From NCBI RefSeq assembly GCF_900105685.1, contig NZ_LT629781.1:2294001-2358000 (forward strand): a stretch of DNA of 64,000 bases, given 5' to 3'. Both the position numbers and the translations under genes were made by a program. The stretch is from Verrucomicrobium sp. GAS474 (lineage in GTDB: Bacteria > Verrucomicrobiota > Verrucomicrobiia > Methylacidiphilales > GAS474). The notes under the pieces were generated by a model. It did not search any database. It saw nothing but the letters and a program-made list of their open reading frames with translations, and was not told the DNA's origin. Shown in pieces: positions 1 to 8,525 of this stretch; the first letter of the stretch is position 1, and the number at the start of each line of letters is the position of its first letter.

Positions 1-346
1 CCTCCCCGCCTCCTTCGCCATCCTCTCCGGCGACGACGGCCTCACCCTGCCCTTCCTCAGCGTCGGGGCGGTCGGCGTCATCAGCGTCGCCTCGAACGTC
101 GTCCCGAAGGAAGTGGCCGACCTTGTCTCCCTCTTCGCCTCCGGGAAGACCGCCGAGGCCGAGGCCCTCCACCGCCGCCTCACCCCGCTCTTCCGCGACC
201 TCTTCGTCGAGACCAATCCGGTGCCGACGAAGTTCGCCCTCGCCCGGCGCGGGGCGATGACCGAGGAAGTCCGCCTGCCCCTCGTCCCGCTCAGCGCGGC
301 GGGCCGGGAGAAGGTCGGCAAGACCCTCGACGCCTTGGGTCTCTAG
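1..346 (+). CDS. dapA: 4-hydroxy-tetrahydrodipicolinate synthase, C-terminal part (truncated by window edge)
   Basis: Only the last ~115 codons are present; the frame is open from base 2 to the TAG at 344-346. The visible part matches the end of the DapA TIM barrel: SGDDGLTLPFLSVGA, then GVISVASNVVP, then NPVPTKFAL and RLPLVPLS. DapA condenses pyruvate with aspartate semialdehyde in the first committed step of diaminopimelate/lysine synthesis in the cytosol. dapB follows 30 bases downstream on the same strand, so the two consecutive pathway steps are probably co-transcribed. The catalytic lysine lies upstream of the window and cannot be checked. Confidence 0.93.
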   Translation, partial: LPASFAILSGDDGLTLPFLSVGAVGVISVASNVVPKEVADLVSLFASGKTAEAEALHRRLTPLFRDLFVETNPVPTKFALARRGAMTEEVRLPLVPLSAAGREKVGKTLDALGL

Positions 347-376
347 CTCTCTCCCCAGCTTCACACAGGAAATCGC

Positions 377-1111
377 ATGTCCCTCCTCTCCCTCGCCGTC
401 ATCGGCGGCCGCGGCCGCCTCGGAAGCGCCATCGTCCGCCTGGCCGAGGCCGACCACGCCTTCGATGACGCCACCGTCCCGGCGGGCCGGGTCATCCCGC
501 TCCTGAACGCCTTCGACGTCGTCGTCGACGTCAGCCACCATAGCGCCACCGACGACCTCCTCGCCCAGGCCGTGCTGGAGAAAGTCCCCCTCGTCATCGG
601 GACCACCGGCCACACGCCCGAGGAGCGGGAACGGATCGCGCAGGCCTCCGGGAAGATCGCCATCGTCCTCGCCTCGAATTTCTCCGTCGGCGTCAACGTC
701 CTCTTCCACCTCACGCGGAAGGCCGCCGAGATCCTCGGGGCCGAATACGACCAGGAAATCGTCGAGATGCACCACCGGAACAAGCTCGACGCCCCGAGCG
801 GGACCGCCCGCTCCCTCGCCGAGATCCTCTGCGAGGTGAAGGGGAAATCCTACGACGAGCTCGTCCAGGACGGCCGCTCCGGCGAGCCCGGCAAGCGGAC
901 CCGGGACGAGATCGGCATGCACGCCCTGCGCGGCGGTGACGTGATCGGCGACCACACCGTCACCTTCGCCGGAATCGGCGAGCGGATCGAGCTGACCCAC
1001 AAGGCCTCGAACCGCGACGTCTTCGCGATGGGGGCGCTCCGGGCCGCGAAGTGGGTCCAGACCGCCCAGCCCGGCCTCTATTCGATGCAGGACGTGCTGG
1101 GATTGAAGTAG
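377..1111 (+). CDS. dapB: 4-hydroxy-tetrahydrodipicolinate reductase
   Basis: The 244-residue protein reduces the DapA product with NAD(P)H in diaminopimelate synthesis. The N-terminal Rossmann loop is GGRGRLG (residues 10-16), GTTG is near 75-78, and ASNFSVGVN follows. The substrate-binding and catalytic block EMHHRNKLDAPSGTA lies near 130-144. It is shorter than the Escherichia coli enzyme (about 273 residues), mainly in the N-terminal domain between the first strand and DVSHHSAT. The start ATG follows AGGAAATCGC, a plausible ribosome site. It sits directly behind dapA, and a weak hairpin plus T-run overlaps its stop codon. Confidence 0.95.
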   Translation: MSLLSLAVIGGRGRLGSAIVRLAEADHAFDDATVPAGRVIPLLNAFDVVVDVSHHSATDDLLAQAVLEKVPLVIGTTGHTPEERERIAQASGKIAIVLASNFSVGVNVLFHLTRKAAEILGAEYDQEIVEMHHRNKLDAPSGTARSLAEILCEVKGKSYDELVQDGRSGEPGKRTRDEIGMHALRGGDVIGDHTVTFAGIGERIELTHKASNRDVFAMGALRAAKWVQTAQPGLYSMQDVLGLK

Positions 1112-1133
1112 AGCGACCTCGCTTCGCTCTTTT
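1111..1133 (+). terminator. Possible weak terminator after dapB
   Basis: A 6-bp stem (GAGCGA/TCGCTC) with a 7-base loop starts in the dapB stop codon and is followed by TTTT. A second, longer hairpin (CTCCCTC/GAGGGAG at 1137-1154) follows but has no T-run after it. The first hairpin is a short candidate Rho-independent terminator for dapA-dapB. Confidence 0.35.
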
Positions 1134-1167
1134 GCGCTCCCTCTTTCGAGGGAGTGAAAAGAGAAGG

Positions 1168-1199
1168 TTGACTTATTACGGTTAAAAGCGTAATAAGTC
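1168..1199 (+). promoter_or_regulatory. Near-consensus sigma-70 promoter overlapped by a perfect palindrome (operator candidate)
   Basis: TTGACT (1168-1173), a 17-base spacer and TAATAA (1191-1196) form a close match to a housekeeping promoter. An 11-bp inverted repeat, GACTTATTACG/CGTAATAAGTC (1170-1180 and 1189-1199) with the 8-base centre GTTAAAAG, covers the spacer and most of both boxes, so a dimeric repressor bound here would block polymerase. The 11-mer TACGGTTAAAA occurs at 1177-1187 inside the palindrome and again at 1218-1228, 41 bases on. The first in-frame ATG of the following small ORF (1210) lies only a few bases after the predicted transcription start. Confidence 0.6.
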
Positions 1200-1209
1200 G
1201 CCTCGTAGT

Positions 1210-1404
1210 ATGTCTCCTACGGTTAAAACAGCACAAATGGGTGAGCCGCCCCTGTCCCGGAACGTCTTTCCAGCGATTCTCCGGGCGGTGTTCGGCGTGG
1301 CGGTGCTTTGGACGGCGATGCATTTCTTCTTCGCATGGCAGGATGGCCGCCTCTCGGTCGTGATGGCGAAGATCATGCCCGCCGTGACGACGACTTCCCG
1401 TTAG
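1210..1404 (+). CDS. Small single-pass membrane peptide, unknown function
   Basis: An unrecognised peptide of 64 residues, or 55 if translation starts at the second ATG (1237). It has a polar N-terminus, one hydrophobic stretch at about residues 20-42 (FPAILRAVFGVAVLWTAMHF), then a charged turn WQDGR and a short tail. The reason to believe it is the promoter and palindrome immediately upstream, which otherwise have no target on this strand. With start 1210 the mRNA leader would be nearly absent; with start 1237 it would be about 30 bases and would contain the second TACGGTTAAAA copy. No homologous family is recognised. It could be a regulated small membrane effector or a spurious ORF. Confidence 0.4.
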   Translation: MSPTVKTAQMGEPPLSRNVFPAILRAVFGVAVLWTAMHFFFAWQDGRLSVVMAKIMPAVTTTSR

Positions 1405-1459
1405 GCCCCGCCCGGCTCCTGCCTTCCGCTTCTCCTGTTTCAGGAGGCGACGAGGGACG

Positions 1460-2425
1460 CTACCTCTTCCTCATCTTCTCGAGGAGACGCTCCGTCTCCT
1501 CCTTTTTCATCAATGCCGCCGAGATCGCCTCGGCCACGGCCGGGGCATGCCCCATGACGGTGAGGACCGACGGGGCCTTCGGGCCGACGACTTCCCCGAC
1601 GGCCCAGACATCGGGGGCCGAGGTGCGGTGGGAGGAATCGACCTCGATATACCCTTCCCCGGTGCGGTGGACCTGCCCGGCGGCGAAGGCGCTCCGGGGG
1701 ACGTAGCCGAGATTGGCATAGGCGAGGTTGCACCGCTCGATCCGTTCCCCGTCGGGCGTGTTGAAGCGGATCGCATGGTCGGGAAGGAACTCCGCGACCT
1801 CCCAGCCGGTGCGGAGGACGATGTTCGGCTGCGCGGCGGCCTCCTCCAGGATCTGGGCGCGGACCTTCGGGTGGGTTCCCCGGACGGCGATGATTACCCG
1901 GCCCGCGTGGCCCTCCTTCGCCTCGGTCACGGCGGTCGAGAAGGCGTTGTTCCCGCCGCCGACGATGAGGACGGTCCCGCCGGGAGGGGAGGCGGGCTCC
2001 GGAAGCAGCGGGGGCCGTTGCAGCAGCCAGCCGGCGGCCTCGGCCTCGGAGGCTCCGGGCGCGTCGCTCCGGCGGAAGGCGGCCCCGGTCGCGATGACGA
2101 GGGCCTCGTACGGGGTTTCGCCGCCGTGCCGGAGGGCGACGCGATGGCGGGCGTAGTCGAGGGAAAGGGCCTCGTCGACCCGGTGAGGAATGCCCGAGCG
2201 CCGGAAGCGGTCGGCGAGGCCTCGTCCGATCTCTTCCCCGCTTTGGTCATCGGCCCAGGGGGTCCAGATGGCGGGCCAGCGGGAGCGGACGATCATCCCG
2301 CCGAGGGCCTGGCCGTGCCCGTCGGCCGCCGAGTCGACGACGAGGGGGGAAAGGCCGATCTCCCGGCAGCACAGTGCGACGGCGATCCCCGCCGGGCCGG
2401 AACCGAGGATCAGGGGAGCGTTCAT
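1460..2425 (-). CDS. FAD-dependent NAD(P)-binding oxidoreductase, thioredoxin-reductase-like without CxxC
   Basis: The 321-residue flavoprotein has two Rossmann folds: an N-terminal FAD site (LILGSGPAGIAVALCC, residues 4-19) and a central NAD(P)H site (VLIVGGGNNAFSTA). The C-terminal FAD contact is DVWAVGEVVG, the usual ATxD/GD-type motif. The layout is that of the thioredoxin reductase/ferredoxin-NADP reductase group, but the redox-active CxxC between the folds is absent, so it is unlikely to be a true thioredoxin reductase. Candidate roles are a YpdA/Bdr-like or ferredoxin/flavodoxin reductase. The start at 2425 was chosen because the FAD loop begins right after it; a longer frame would run towards the tRNA gene. 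tRNA-His lies just upstream on the same strand. Confidence 0.8.
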   Translation of the reverse strand: MNAPLILGSGPAGIAVALCCREIGLSPLVVDSAADGHGQALGGMIVRSRWPAIWTPWADDQSGEEIGRGLADRFRRSGIPHRVDEALSLDYARHRVALRHGGETPYEALVIATGAAFRRSDAPGASEAEAAGWLLQRPPLLPEPASPPGGTVLIVGGGNNAFSTAVTEAKEGHAGRVIIAVRGTHPKVRAQILEEAAAQPNIVLRTGWEVAEFLPDHAIRFNTPDGERIERCNLAYANLGYVPRSAFAAGQVHRTGEGYIEVDSSHRTSAPDVWAVGEVVGPKAPSVLTVMGHAPAVAEAISAALMKKEETERLLEKMRKR

Positions 2426-2464
2426 GGCGTCGAAGAAGAGCCGAAGGGAGAAGCCAAGAAAAAG

Positions 2465-2540
2465 TGGGGCGACCAACGGGACTCGAACCCGCAACGTCCA
2501 GAATCACAATCTGGTGCTCTACCATTGAGCTATGGCCGCC
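2465..2540 (-). tRNA. tRNA-His (GTG)
   Basis: All four arms fold. The anticodon stem CCAGA/TCTGG encloses the loop TTGTGAT, giving anticodon GTG (His). The acceptor has the histidine-specific extra G at position -1 paired with C73, then 7 bp with one G-T pair. The D arm is GCTC...GAGC and the T loop is TTCGAGT. CCA is encoded in the DNA (complement at 2465-2467), unlike tRNA-Val at 38431-38502. Confidence 0.97.
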
Positions 2541-2728
2541 ATAGTTCCCGAGGCCTTGTCCGGGCTCGGGGGAAGTGTCACTAAAGCAAAAAGGTTCCGG
2601 GTACGCACGCGGTTTTTTGCGGGAAATAGAGGGGAAACCCGCCCGGAACGGGGGAAATGGCCGTTCGTCCCAACTTCGCCGCAACGTCCCCTTGTATTTG
2701 GATGGCGGAGTCCCTTTAATGCCCGCTC

Positions 2729-3685
<957 letters not shown>

Positions 3686-3706
3686 CCGGAACAGGAAAGA
3701 GAGCCG

Positions 3707-5260
3707 ATGCCGCTCCGTCGCACACTGCTGGTCGCGCTGGGGACCGTGCTGGCGGGCGGCATCGGCCTGGCCCAGACCGGGGCCCCGGCTCCCGCCGCGC
3801 CGCAGGCGCCCCAGTCGGCCCAGCCCGCCGCACCTGTTTCCCCGCCCGCCCCCGCTCCGGCGACGGCGGTGGTCGACGACGGCAGCGGGGCGACGCCGAG
3901 CGACGAGGCCTATCAGGCGACGCTCCTCTTCACGAAGGTCATCAAGCTGATCGGCGAGGACTACGTCAACGAGGCGAAGACCGGCTACAAGGACCTGGTC
4001 TTCGCCGCGCTGAAGGGGATGCTCTCCTCCCTCGATCCCCACAGCCAATTCCTCGACGAGGACGCCTTCGCCGAGATGCAGAAGGACACGAAGGGGGAGT
4101 TCGCCGGTCTCGGCCTCTCCCTCTCGCCCCGGGCGAACACGAACGAGCTGGTCGTCGTCTCCAGCTACGAGGACACGCCCAGCTTCCGCGCCGGAATCAT
4201 GCCGGGCGACCGCATCCTGAAGATCAACGACCTCTCGACCGAGCGGATGCCCTACGCCGCCGCCCTCAAGGCCCTGAAGGGAAAGCGGGGGGAAAAGGTC
4301 CGCCTGACCCTCTATCGCCCCTCGACGAAGGACGGAGAGAAGGCCGATACCAAGATTGATTCCAAGACCGATGCAAAGGCCGATCAAAAAGCGGATCAAA
4401 AAGCCGATCCCAAGGCCGACTCCAATCCGAACATCTACGAGGTCGAGCTGACCCGGGAGATCATCCGCATCAGCAGCGTCCGCGCGGCGAAGCTCCTCCC
4501 GCCCGAGATCGCGGGGGAGGAGAAGATCGGCTACCTCCGCATCGAGCAGTTCGGGGAGAACACCGCCTCGGAGTTCGACAAAGCCGTCGCCACGCTGAAG
4601 AAGGGCGGGATGCGGGCCCTCGTCGTCGACCTGAGGAACAATCCGGGCGGCCTGATCGACTCGGCGGTCGAGATCGCCGGGGCCTTCGTCCCCCCGGGGC
4701 AGGTCATCGTCTCGACGCAGGGGCGGCGGGCCGATTCGAAGCGGGAATACCGGAGCCACCGGACCCAGCAGAGCGTCACCGTTCCCGTCGCCCTCCTCAT
4801 CAACGGCTACAGCGCCAGCGGCTCGGAGATCGTCGCCGGGGCGCTCCAGGACTATCACGCCGCCGTCCTCGTCGGGGAGCGGACCTTCGGGAAGGGCTCC
4901 GTGCAGAGCGTCATCAACCTCGGCAACGGCGTCGGCGTCCGGCTGACGACGGCGAAGTATTACACGCCGAACCTCCGCGTCATTCACGAGAAGGGTGTCG
5001 ACCCCGACATCCCGGCCCCCGTCACCGCCGCCGAGGAGCGGAACCTCATCCGTTTCCGCACCCCGGTCCTCCTCACCCCCGAGGAAAAGATGGCCTTCAA
5101 GGATTTCCACGACACCCAGCTGGAGCGTTCCGTCGACGTCCTCCGCGCCCGCCTCCTCCGGGACGACCGGCAGAAGGGCGACAAGGCCGCGCCGCCTGTC
5201 GCCGCTCCGGGCCAGGCAACGCCGCCCGTCGCGACCTCCGTCCCGACTCCCACTCCCTGA
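3707..5260 (+). CDS. ctpA: C-terminal processing protease, S41 family
   Basis: The 517-residue exported protease has an N-terminal signal sequence (about residues 1-22), a Pro/Ala-rich linker, a helical region with SLDPHSQFLDEDAF, a PDZ domain (about 125-205) and the S41 catalytic core. The Ser is in GYSASGSE near 368-375 and the Lys in TFGKGSVQS near 395, forming the Ser-Lys dyad of Prc/CtpA enzymes, which trim or degrade periplasmic proteins. A Lys/Asp/Ala-rich repeat of about 30 residues is inserted after the PDZ domain. The C-terminal tail is Pro/Thr-rich. tsaD starts 5 bases after the stop, suggesting shared transcription. Confidence 0.92.
   Translation: MPLRRTLLVALGTVLAGGIGLAQTGAPAPAAPQAPQSAQPAAPVSPPAPAPATAVVDDGSGATPSDEAYQATLLFTKVIKLIGEDYVNEAKTGYKDLVFAALKGMLSSLDPHSQFLDEDAFAEMQKDTKGEFAGLGLSLSPRANTNELVVVSSYEDTPSFRAGIMPGDRILKINDLSTERMPYAAALKALKGKRGEKVRLTLYRPSTKDGEKADTKIDSKTDAKADQKADQKADPKADSNPNIYEVELTREIIRISSVRAAKLLPPEIAGEEKIGYLRIEQFGENTASEFDKAVATLKKGGMRALVVDLRNNPGGLIDSAVEIAGAFVPPGQVIVSTQGRRADSKREYRSHRTQQSVTVPVALLINGYSASGSEIVAGALQDYHAAVLVGERTFGKGSVQSVINLGNGVGVRLTTAKYYTPNLRVIHEKGVDPDIPAPVTAAEERNLIRFRTPVLLTPEEKMAFKDFHDTQLERSVDVLRARLLRDDRQKGDKAAPPVAAPGQATPPVATSVPTPTP
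4340..4422 (+). repeat. Low-complexity tandem repeat inside ctpA
   Basis: In-frame repeats of a 12-base unit of the type AAGGCCGATCAA encode a chain of K-A-D-x units (DTKIDSK, DAKAD, QKADQKAD, PKAD) at about residues 212-239. The stretch uses AAA, GAT and CAA codons that are rare in the flanking gene, pointing to slippage-type expansion rather than ordinary divergence. Confidence 0.75.
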
Positions 5261-5265
5261 CCCGC

Positions 5266-6300
5266 ATGCGCTGGCTCGGAATCGAAACGTCGTGCGACGA
5301 GAGCGCCGTCGCCGTGGTCGAGGTGGGCGGGGCCGGCGGCAAGGGCCTCCGCCTCCTCTCCTCGGTCGTCGGCTCCCAGATCGCCCGGCACCGGCCCTTC
5401 GGCGGCGTCGTCCCCGAGGTCGCCGTCCGGGAGCACCTGCGCAACCTCCCCCGCCTCGCCGAGGCCGCCCTGGCCGAGGCCCGGCTGGGGACGGGGGACC
5501 TCGACGGCATCGCCGTGACCCAGGGGCCGGGCCTCGCCACCTCCCTCCTCATCGGCCACGCCTATGCGCGGGGCCTCGGCCTCGCCACCGGCCTCCCCGT
5601 GCGGGGCGTCAACCACCTGGAAGGCCATCTCCTCTCCCCCTTCCTGACGGCGGAGGGGACTGTTCCTTTTCCCTTCCTCGGCCTGATCGTCAGCGGTGGC
5701 CACACCCTCCTCATCGAGGCGCGGGGCTGGAACGACTATCGCCGTCTCGGCGGCACCGTCGACGATGCGGCGGGGGAGGTCTTCGACAAGGTCGCCCGGA
5801 TGCTCTCCCTCGGCTATCCCGGCGGCCCCGAGATCGAGAAGGCCGCCGCGCAGGGCGATGCCGCCGCCCACGATTTCCCCCGGGCCTTCCCGGAGCGGGC
5901 CGATTTCCGCTTCAGCTTCAGCGGGCTGAAGACTTCGGTCCGTTACTTCCTGGAGAAGACCCCGGAGAAGCTCGCCGACCCCCGCTTCGTGGCCGACGTC
6001 GCCGCCTCGTTCCAGAAGGCGGTCGTCGATGTCCTGGTGCGGAAGGCCTCCGACGCGGCCCGGACGCGGAACCTGCGGACGGTCATCGCGGCGGGCGGCG
6101 TCGCCTGCAACGGGGCGCTGAGGGCCGCGCTGGAGCGGGAGAGCGGGCGGGCGGGCTATCGGCTTCTCCTTGCGCCTCCGGTCCTCTGCACCGATAACGC
6201 GGCGATGATCGCGGGAGTCGCCGCCTTGAAGGAAGAGGCCGGAGCGGCGCTGCCGCTCCCCGACGACATCGATCCGAATCTGCCGTTGGCGTCGGTGTAA
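5266..6300 (+). CDS. tsaD: tRNA N6-threonylcarbamoyladenosine transferase TsaD
   Basis: The 344-residue ASKHA-fold protein transfers the threonylcarbamoyl group to A37 of tRNAs that read ANN codons. The start IETSCDESAVAVVE is diagnostic. The metal-binding histidines lie in NHLEGHLLSP (about 117 and 121), followed by IVSGGHTLL, and the C-terminal CTDNAAMIA is present. The length is standard. It begins 5 bases after the protease stop and ends 3 bases before the convergent bioD stop, so no room remains for an intrinsic terminator. The partners TsaB, TsaC and TsaE are not in this window. Confidence 0.97.
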   Translation: MRWLGIETSCDESAVAVVEVGGAGGKGLRLLSSVVGSQIARHRPFGGVVPEVAVREHLRNLPRLAEAALAEARLGTGDLDGIAVTQGPGLATSLLIGHAYARGLGLATGLPVRGVNHLEGHLLSPFLTAEGTVPFPFLGLIVSGGHTLLIEARGWNDYRRLGGTVDDAAGEVFDKVARMLSLGYPGGPEIEKAAAQGDAAAHDFPRAFPERADFRFSFSGLKTSVRYFLEKTPEKLADPRFVADVAASFQKAVVDVLVRKASDAARTRNLRTVIAAGGVACNGALRAALERESGRAGYRLLLAPPVLCTDNAAMIAGVAALKEEAGAALPLPDDIDPNLPLASV

Positions 6301-6303
6301 AAC

Positions 6304-6936
6304 CTACCCGCCGAAGAGCCACGCCGCCTCGGGCAGCTCCCCGCCTTCCTTCAGCTCGACGATCGGCAGGCCGGTCCACTCCTCCAGGGCCTCCCGGTTC
6401 GTCGCCGCCGCCCGATCCCCCGGCGCGAGGCCGTGCCGGTTCAGGACGATCCCGAGAAGCGGCAGCCCCTCCCGGCGGATCGCCTCGATGGTGAGGAGGG
6501 TGTGATTCAGCGTCCCGAGCCCCGCCGAGGCGACGACGAGGACGGGAAGGCCGAGTTCCCGCGCCCAATCTCCGACGGTCTTTCCCGCCGCCAGCGGCAC
6601 CCGCCAGCCGCCGACCCCTTCGACGGCCACATGGGAGAACCGGGCGCGGGCGGCGGCGACGGCCCCGTTCACCGCGGCGAAGTCGATCGTCCGCCCCTCC
6701 TGCCGCGCGGCGACCTGGGGCGCGAGCGGCGCGGCGAGGTGGCAGGGATTGATTTCGTCGAGGGAAAGGAGGTTGCCTCCCGCTTCGCGGAGTAACAGGG
6801 CGTCGTCGCGATCTCCCGCCGCGATCGGCTTCAGGCCGACGGCCTCCGCGCCCCGCCGCCGTTGCGTCCTCACCCAGAGCGCGGTGACGCGGGTCTTTCC
6901 CACGCCCGTGCCGGTCCCGGTGACGAAGAGGTGCAT
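6304..6936 (-). CDS. bioD: Dethiobiotin synthetase
   Basis: The 210-residue P-loop enzyme closes the ureido ring of dethiobiotin from 7,8-diaminopelargonate, CO2 and ATP. It opens with VTGTGTGVGKTRVTALW (Walker A), followed by LKPIAAGDRDDALLL, which carries the lysine and substrate contacts. VEGVGGWRVPLA corresponds to the conserved E-G-AGG switch, here GVGG. It is slightly shorter than the Escherichia coli protein (about 225). No other biotin genes are adjacent. Downstream on the same strand it stops 3 bases before the tsaD stop. Confidence 0.95.
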   Translation of the reverse strand: MHLFVTGTGTGVGKTRVTALWVRTQRRRGAEAVGLKPIAAGDRDDALLLREAGGNLLSLDEINPCHLAAPLAPQVAARQEGRTIDFAAVNGAVAAARARFSHVAVEGVGGWRVPLAAGKTVGDWARELGLPVLVVASAGLGTLNHTLLTIEAIRREGLPLLGIVLNRHGLAPGDRAAATNREALEEWTGLPIVELKEGGELPEAAWLFGG

Positions 6937-6951
6937 CGGGGGCTGGAAGGT

Positions 6952-8076
6952 CTAGGGCTTGGGCCGGGTTTCGAGCTTCGGCTCGCTCTTCTCTTCCTCC
7001 CGGGGAACGCGCGGCAGGGCATCGACGTAGAACGAGACCAGGAGGAGGCCGTAAAGGGGGAGCGTCAACGAGGCGACGACGAGGGGGAGGACGATGTCGG
7101 CGGCGATCGTCATTTTCGCCGAGAGATGGAGGTGGGGGATGAGGGCCGAGACGACGAGGGCGAGGAAGATCTGGAGCGCGACCGCGGGGAGGACCATGAG
7201 GAAGAGCCGGAAATCGCCCTGGGAGATGAGGCCGCTGCCGTGGTTGAAGCGGACGAGGTCGTTCGAGCGGCTCAGGGCGGCGAGCCCTTTTTTTCTCTCG
7301 AGGAGGGTGATGACCGTCGAGGGCAGGTAGCGGAGGGCGAGGACCATCATCGGGAGCCCGGCGAGGGCTGCGAGGAAGTGGAGCGGCAGCTGGAGGAGGG
7401 GCGAGGGCGGGACCGAGCGGGCCGAGGCGATGCAGAAGAGGAAGAGGATGAAGAGGGAGGTGAGGAGCGCCAGCCGGAGGGTCAGGGTCCAGAGGATCGC
7501 CTTGGCCCGCCGGCCCAGGAGGCGGCCCCGTTCCGGGACGGTCAGGGGAGGCAACCCGGGACGAAGGGTCAGCGCCATGAAGCCGAGCCCGAACTCGAAG
7601 GCGATGAAGATGATCAGGATCATCCCCATGAGGAAGAGGCCGAACTTGCCCGACATCGCGCCGGTGTCGGGATCGACGTGGCCGGGAAGGGCGAGGGAAA
7701 GGAGGATGGCCGGGAGCTGGATCAGGGCGGCGACCCAGGCGAGTTGCCGCACCGCCTCGCCGTAGCGGGGCAGGGTCTCCATGATCAGCCGGGAGACGGG
7801 AATCGGAGCCTCGGCGGAGGGAGTCCGGAAGAGGGGCGGGACGGGAACGTCGGCCGCCGCGTCGGCTTCGGCCCTGATCTCCGGTTCACCCTGGGGAGCC
7901 GAGGCCGGGGCGGCGGCGAGGACCTCCTTCGCCGTGGTATAAACGCGCTCTCCTTCGGGGCAAAGCTTGGAATCGTCGCGGAGACGGCCCTCGGTGCGCC
8001 AGCGCCGGATCGTTTCGATCGGAACGGGGCCGTAGATGGCGGTCTCGGAGGCGTGGAAAAAATAACGGGCGGACAT
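6952..8076 (-). CDS. Membrane protein with N-terminal GYF_2/DUF4339-type domain
   Basis: The 374-residue protein starts with a short soluble module, MSARYFFHASETAIYGPVP, followed by IRRWRTEGRLRDDSKLCPEG. This is the GPVP...W...G.L...S...P pattern of GYF_2/DUF4339 domains, which are common in Verrucomicrobiota and Planctomycetes and thought to bind proline-rich peptides. A linker to about residue 95 leads into about six hydrophobic segments and a charged tail. The start at 8076 was chosen because the domain begins there; an upstream ATG at 8127 would add 17 unrelated residues. bioD lies 15 bases downstream, and the ferredoxin gene is divergent. The transported substrate or partner, if any, is unknown. 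Confidence 0.7.
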   Translation of the reverse strand: MSARYFFHASETAIYGPVPIETIRRWRTEGRLRDDSKLCPEGERVYTTAKEVLAAAPASAPQGEPEIRAEADAAADVPVPPLFRTPSAEAPIPVSRLIMETLPRYGEAVRQLAWVAALIQLPAILLSLALPGHVDPDTGAMSGKFGLFLMGMILIIFIAFEFGLGFMALTLRPGLPPLTVPERGRLLGRRAKAILWTLTLRLALLTSLFILFLFCIASARSVPPSPLLQLPLHFLAALAGLPMMVLALRYLPSTVITLLERKKGLAALSRSNDLVRFNHGSGLISQGDFRLFLMVLPAVALQIFLALVVSALIPHLHLSAKMTIAADIVLPLVVASLTLPLYGLLLVSFYVDALPRVPREEEKSEPKLETRPKP

Positions 8077-8187
8077 GGGAAAACGGGGGTAAATTCTATT
8101 TGGAATCGACGCGGCGCAGAAAAACATTGCGCCGGGGGGTTTGAATTAATAAAACGAGAATCAACCAACGACAACCAAAGAATTTCT

Positions 8188-8421
8188 ATGGCCTCCATTG
8201 CAGACCGCTACAGCGAAAACGTCACCGGCAAGTATTATGTCGATAGCCAGTGCATCGACTGCGATCTTTGCCGCGAAACGGCTCCGGCCAACTTCACCCG
8301 CCAGGACGACGGCGGCTACTCCTACGTCTACAAGCAGCCCGAGACGCCCGAGGAAGAAGCCCAGAGCAAGGAAGCGATGGAAGGCTGCCCCGTCGAGGCC
8401 ATCGGCAACGACGCCGCCTAA
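8188..8421 (+). CDS. Small single-cluster [4Fe-4S] ferredoxin
   Basis: The 77-residue acidic protein has CIDCDLC (Cys 22, 25, 28) and a distal Cys in EGCPVEAIG (near 69), enough for one [4Fe-4S] cluster. The second motif keeps only the single Cys-Pro of a mono-cluster ferredoxin. The N-terminus (ASIADRYSENVTGKYYVDSQ) carries Tyr/Asp-rich residues before the cluster. It is followed by a strong terminator at 8467-8504 and appears monocistronic. The donor and acceptor partners are not evident, though a flavin reductase lies about 6 kb upstream. Confidence 0.88.
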   Translation: MASIADRYSENVTGKYYVDSQCIDCDLCRETAPANFTRQDDGGYSYVYKQPETPEEEAQSKEAMEGCPVEAIGNDAA

Positions 8422-8466
8422 GTCTTTTTCCCCCGTCCGGGCCCGATTCGTCGGCCCGTTCCCAGG

Positions 8467-8504
8467 AAAAACCCTCCCGCGCCTGCGTGCCGGAGGGTTT
8501 TTTT
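8467..8504 (+). terminator. Rho-independent terminator after ferredoxin
   Basis: An 11-bp stem AAAAACCCTCC/GGAGGGTTTTT (8467-8477 and 8492-8502) runs directly into a T-run. It can act in both directions and also sits just beyond the stop of the convergent kinase gene (8526). Confidence 0.9.
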
Positions 8505-8525
8505 GCGCCTGTTTCCCGGGCTTTC

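Noticed and set aside
1432-1446. Hairpin CTCCTG-TTT-CAGGAG considered as a terminator between the small peptide and the oxidoreductase gene.
   Set aside because: There is no T-run on either strand after the stem.
1460-2425. Calling the flavoprotein thioredoxin reductase (trxB).
   Set aside because: The redox-active CxxC between the two nucleotide-binding folds is absent.
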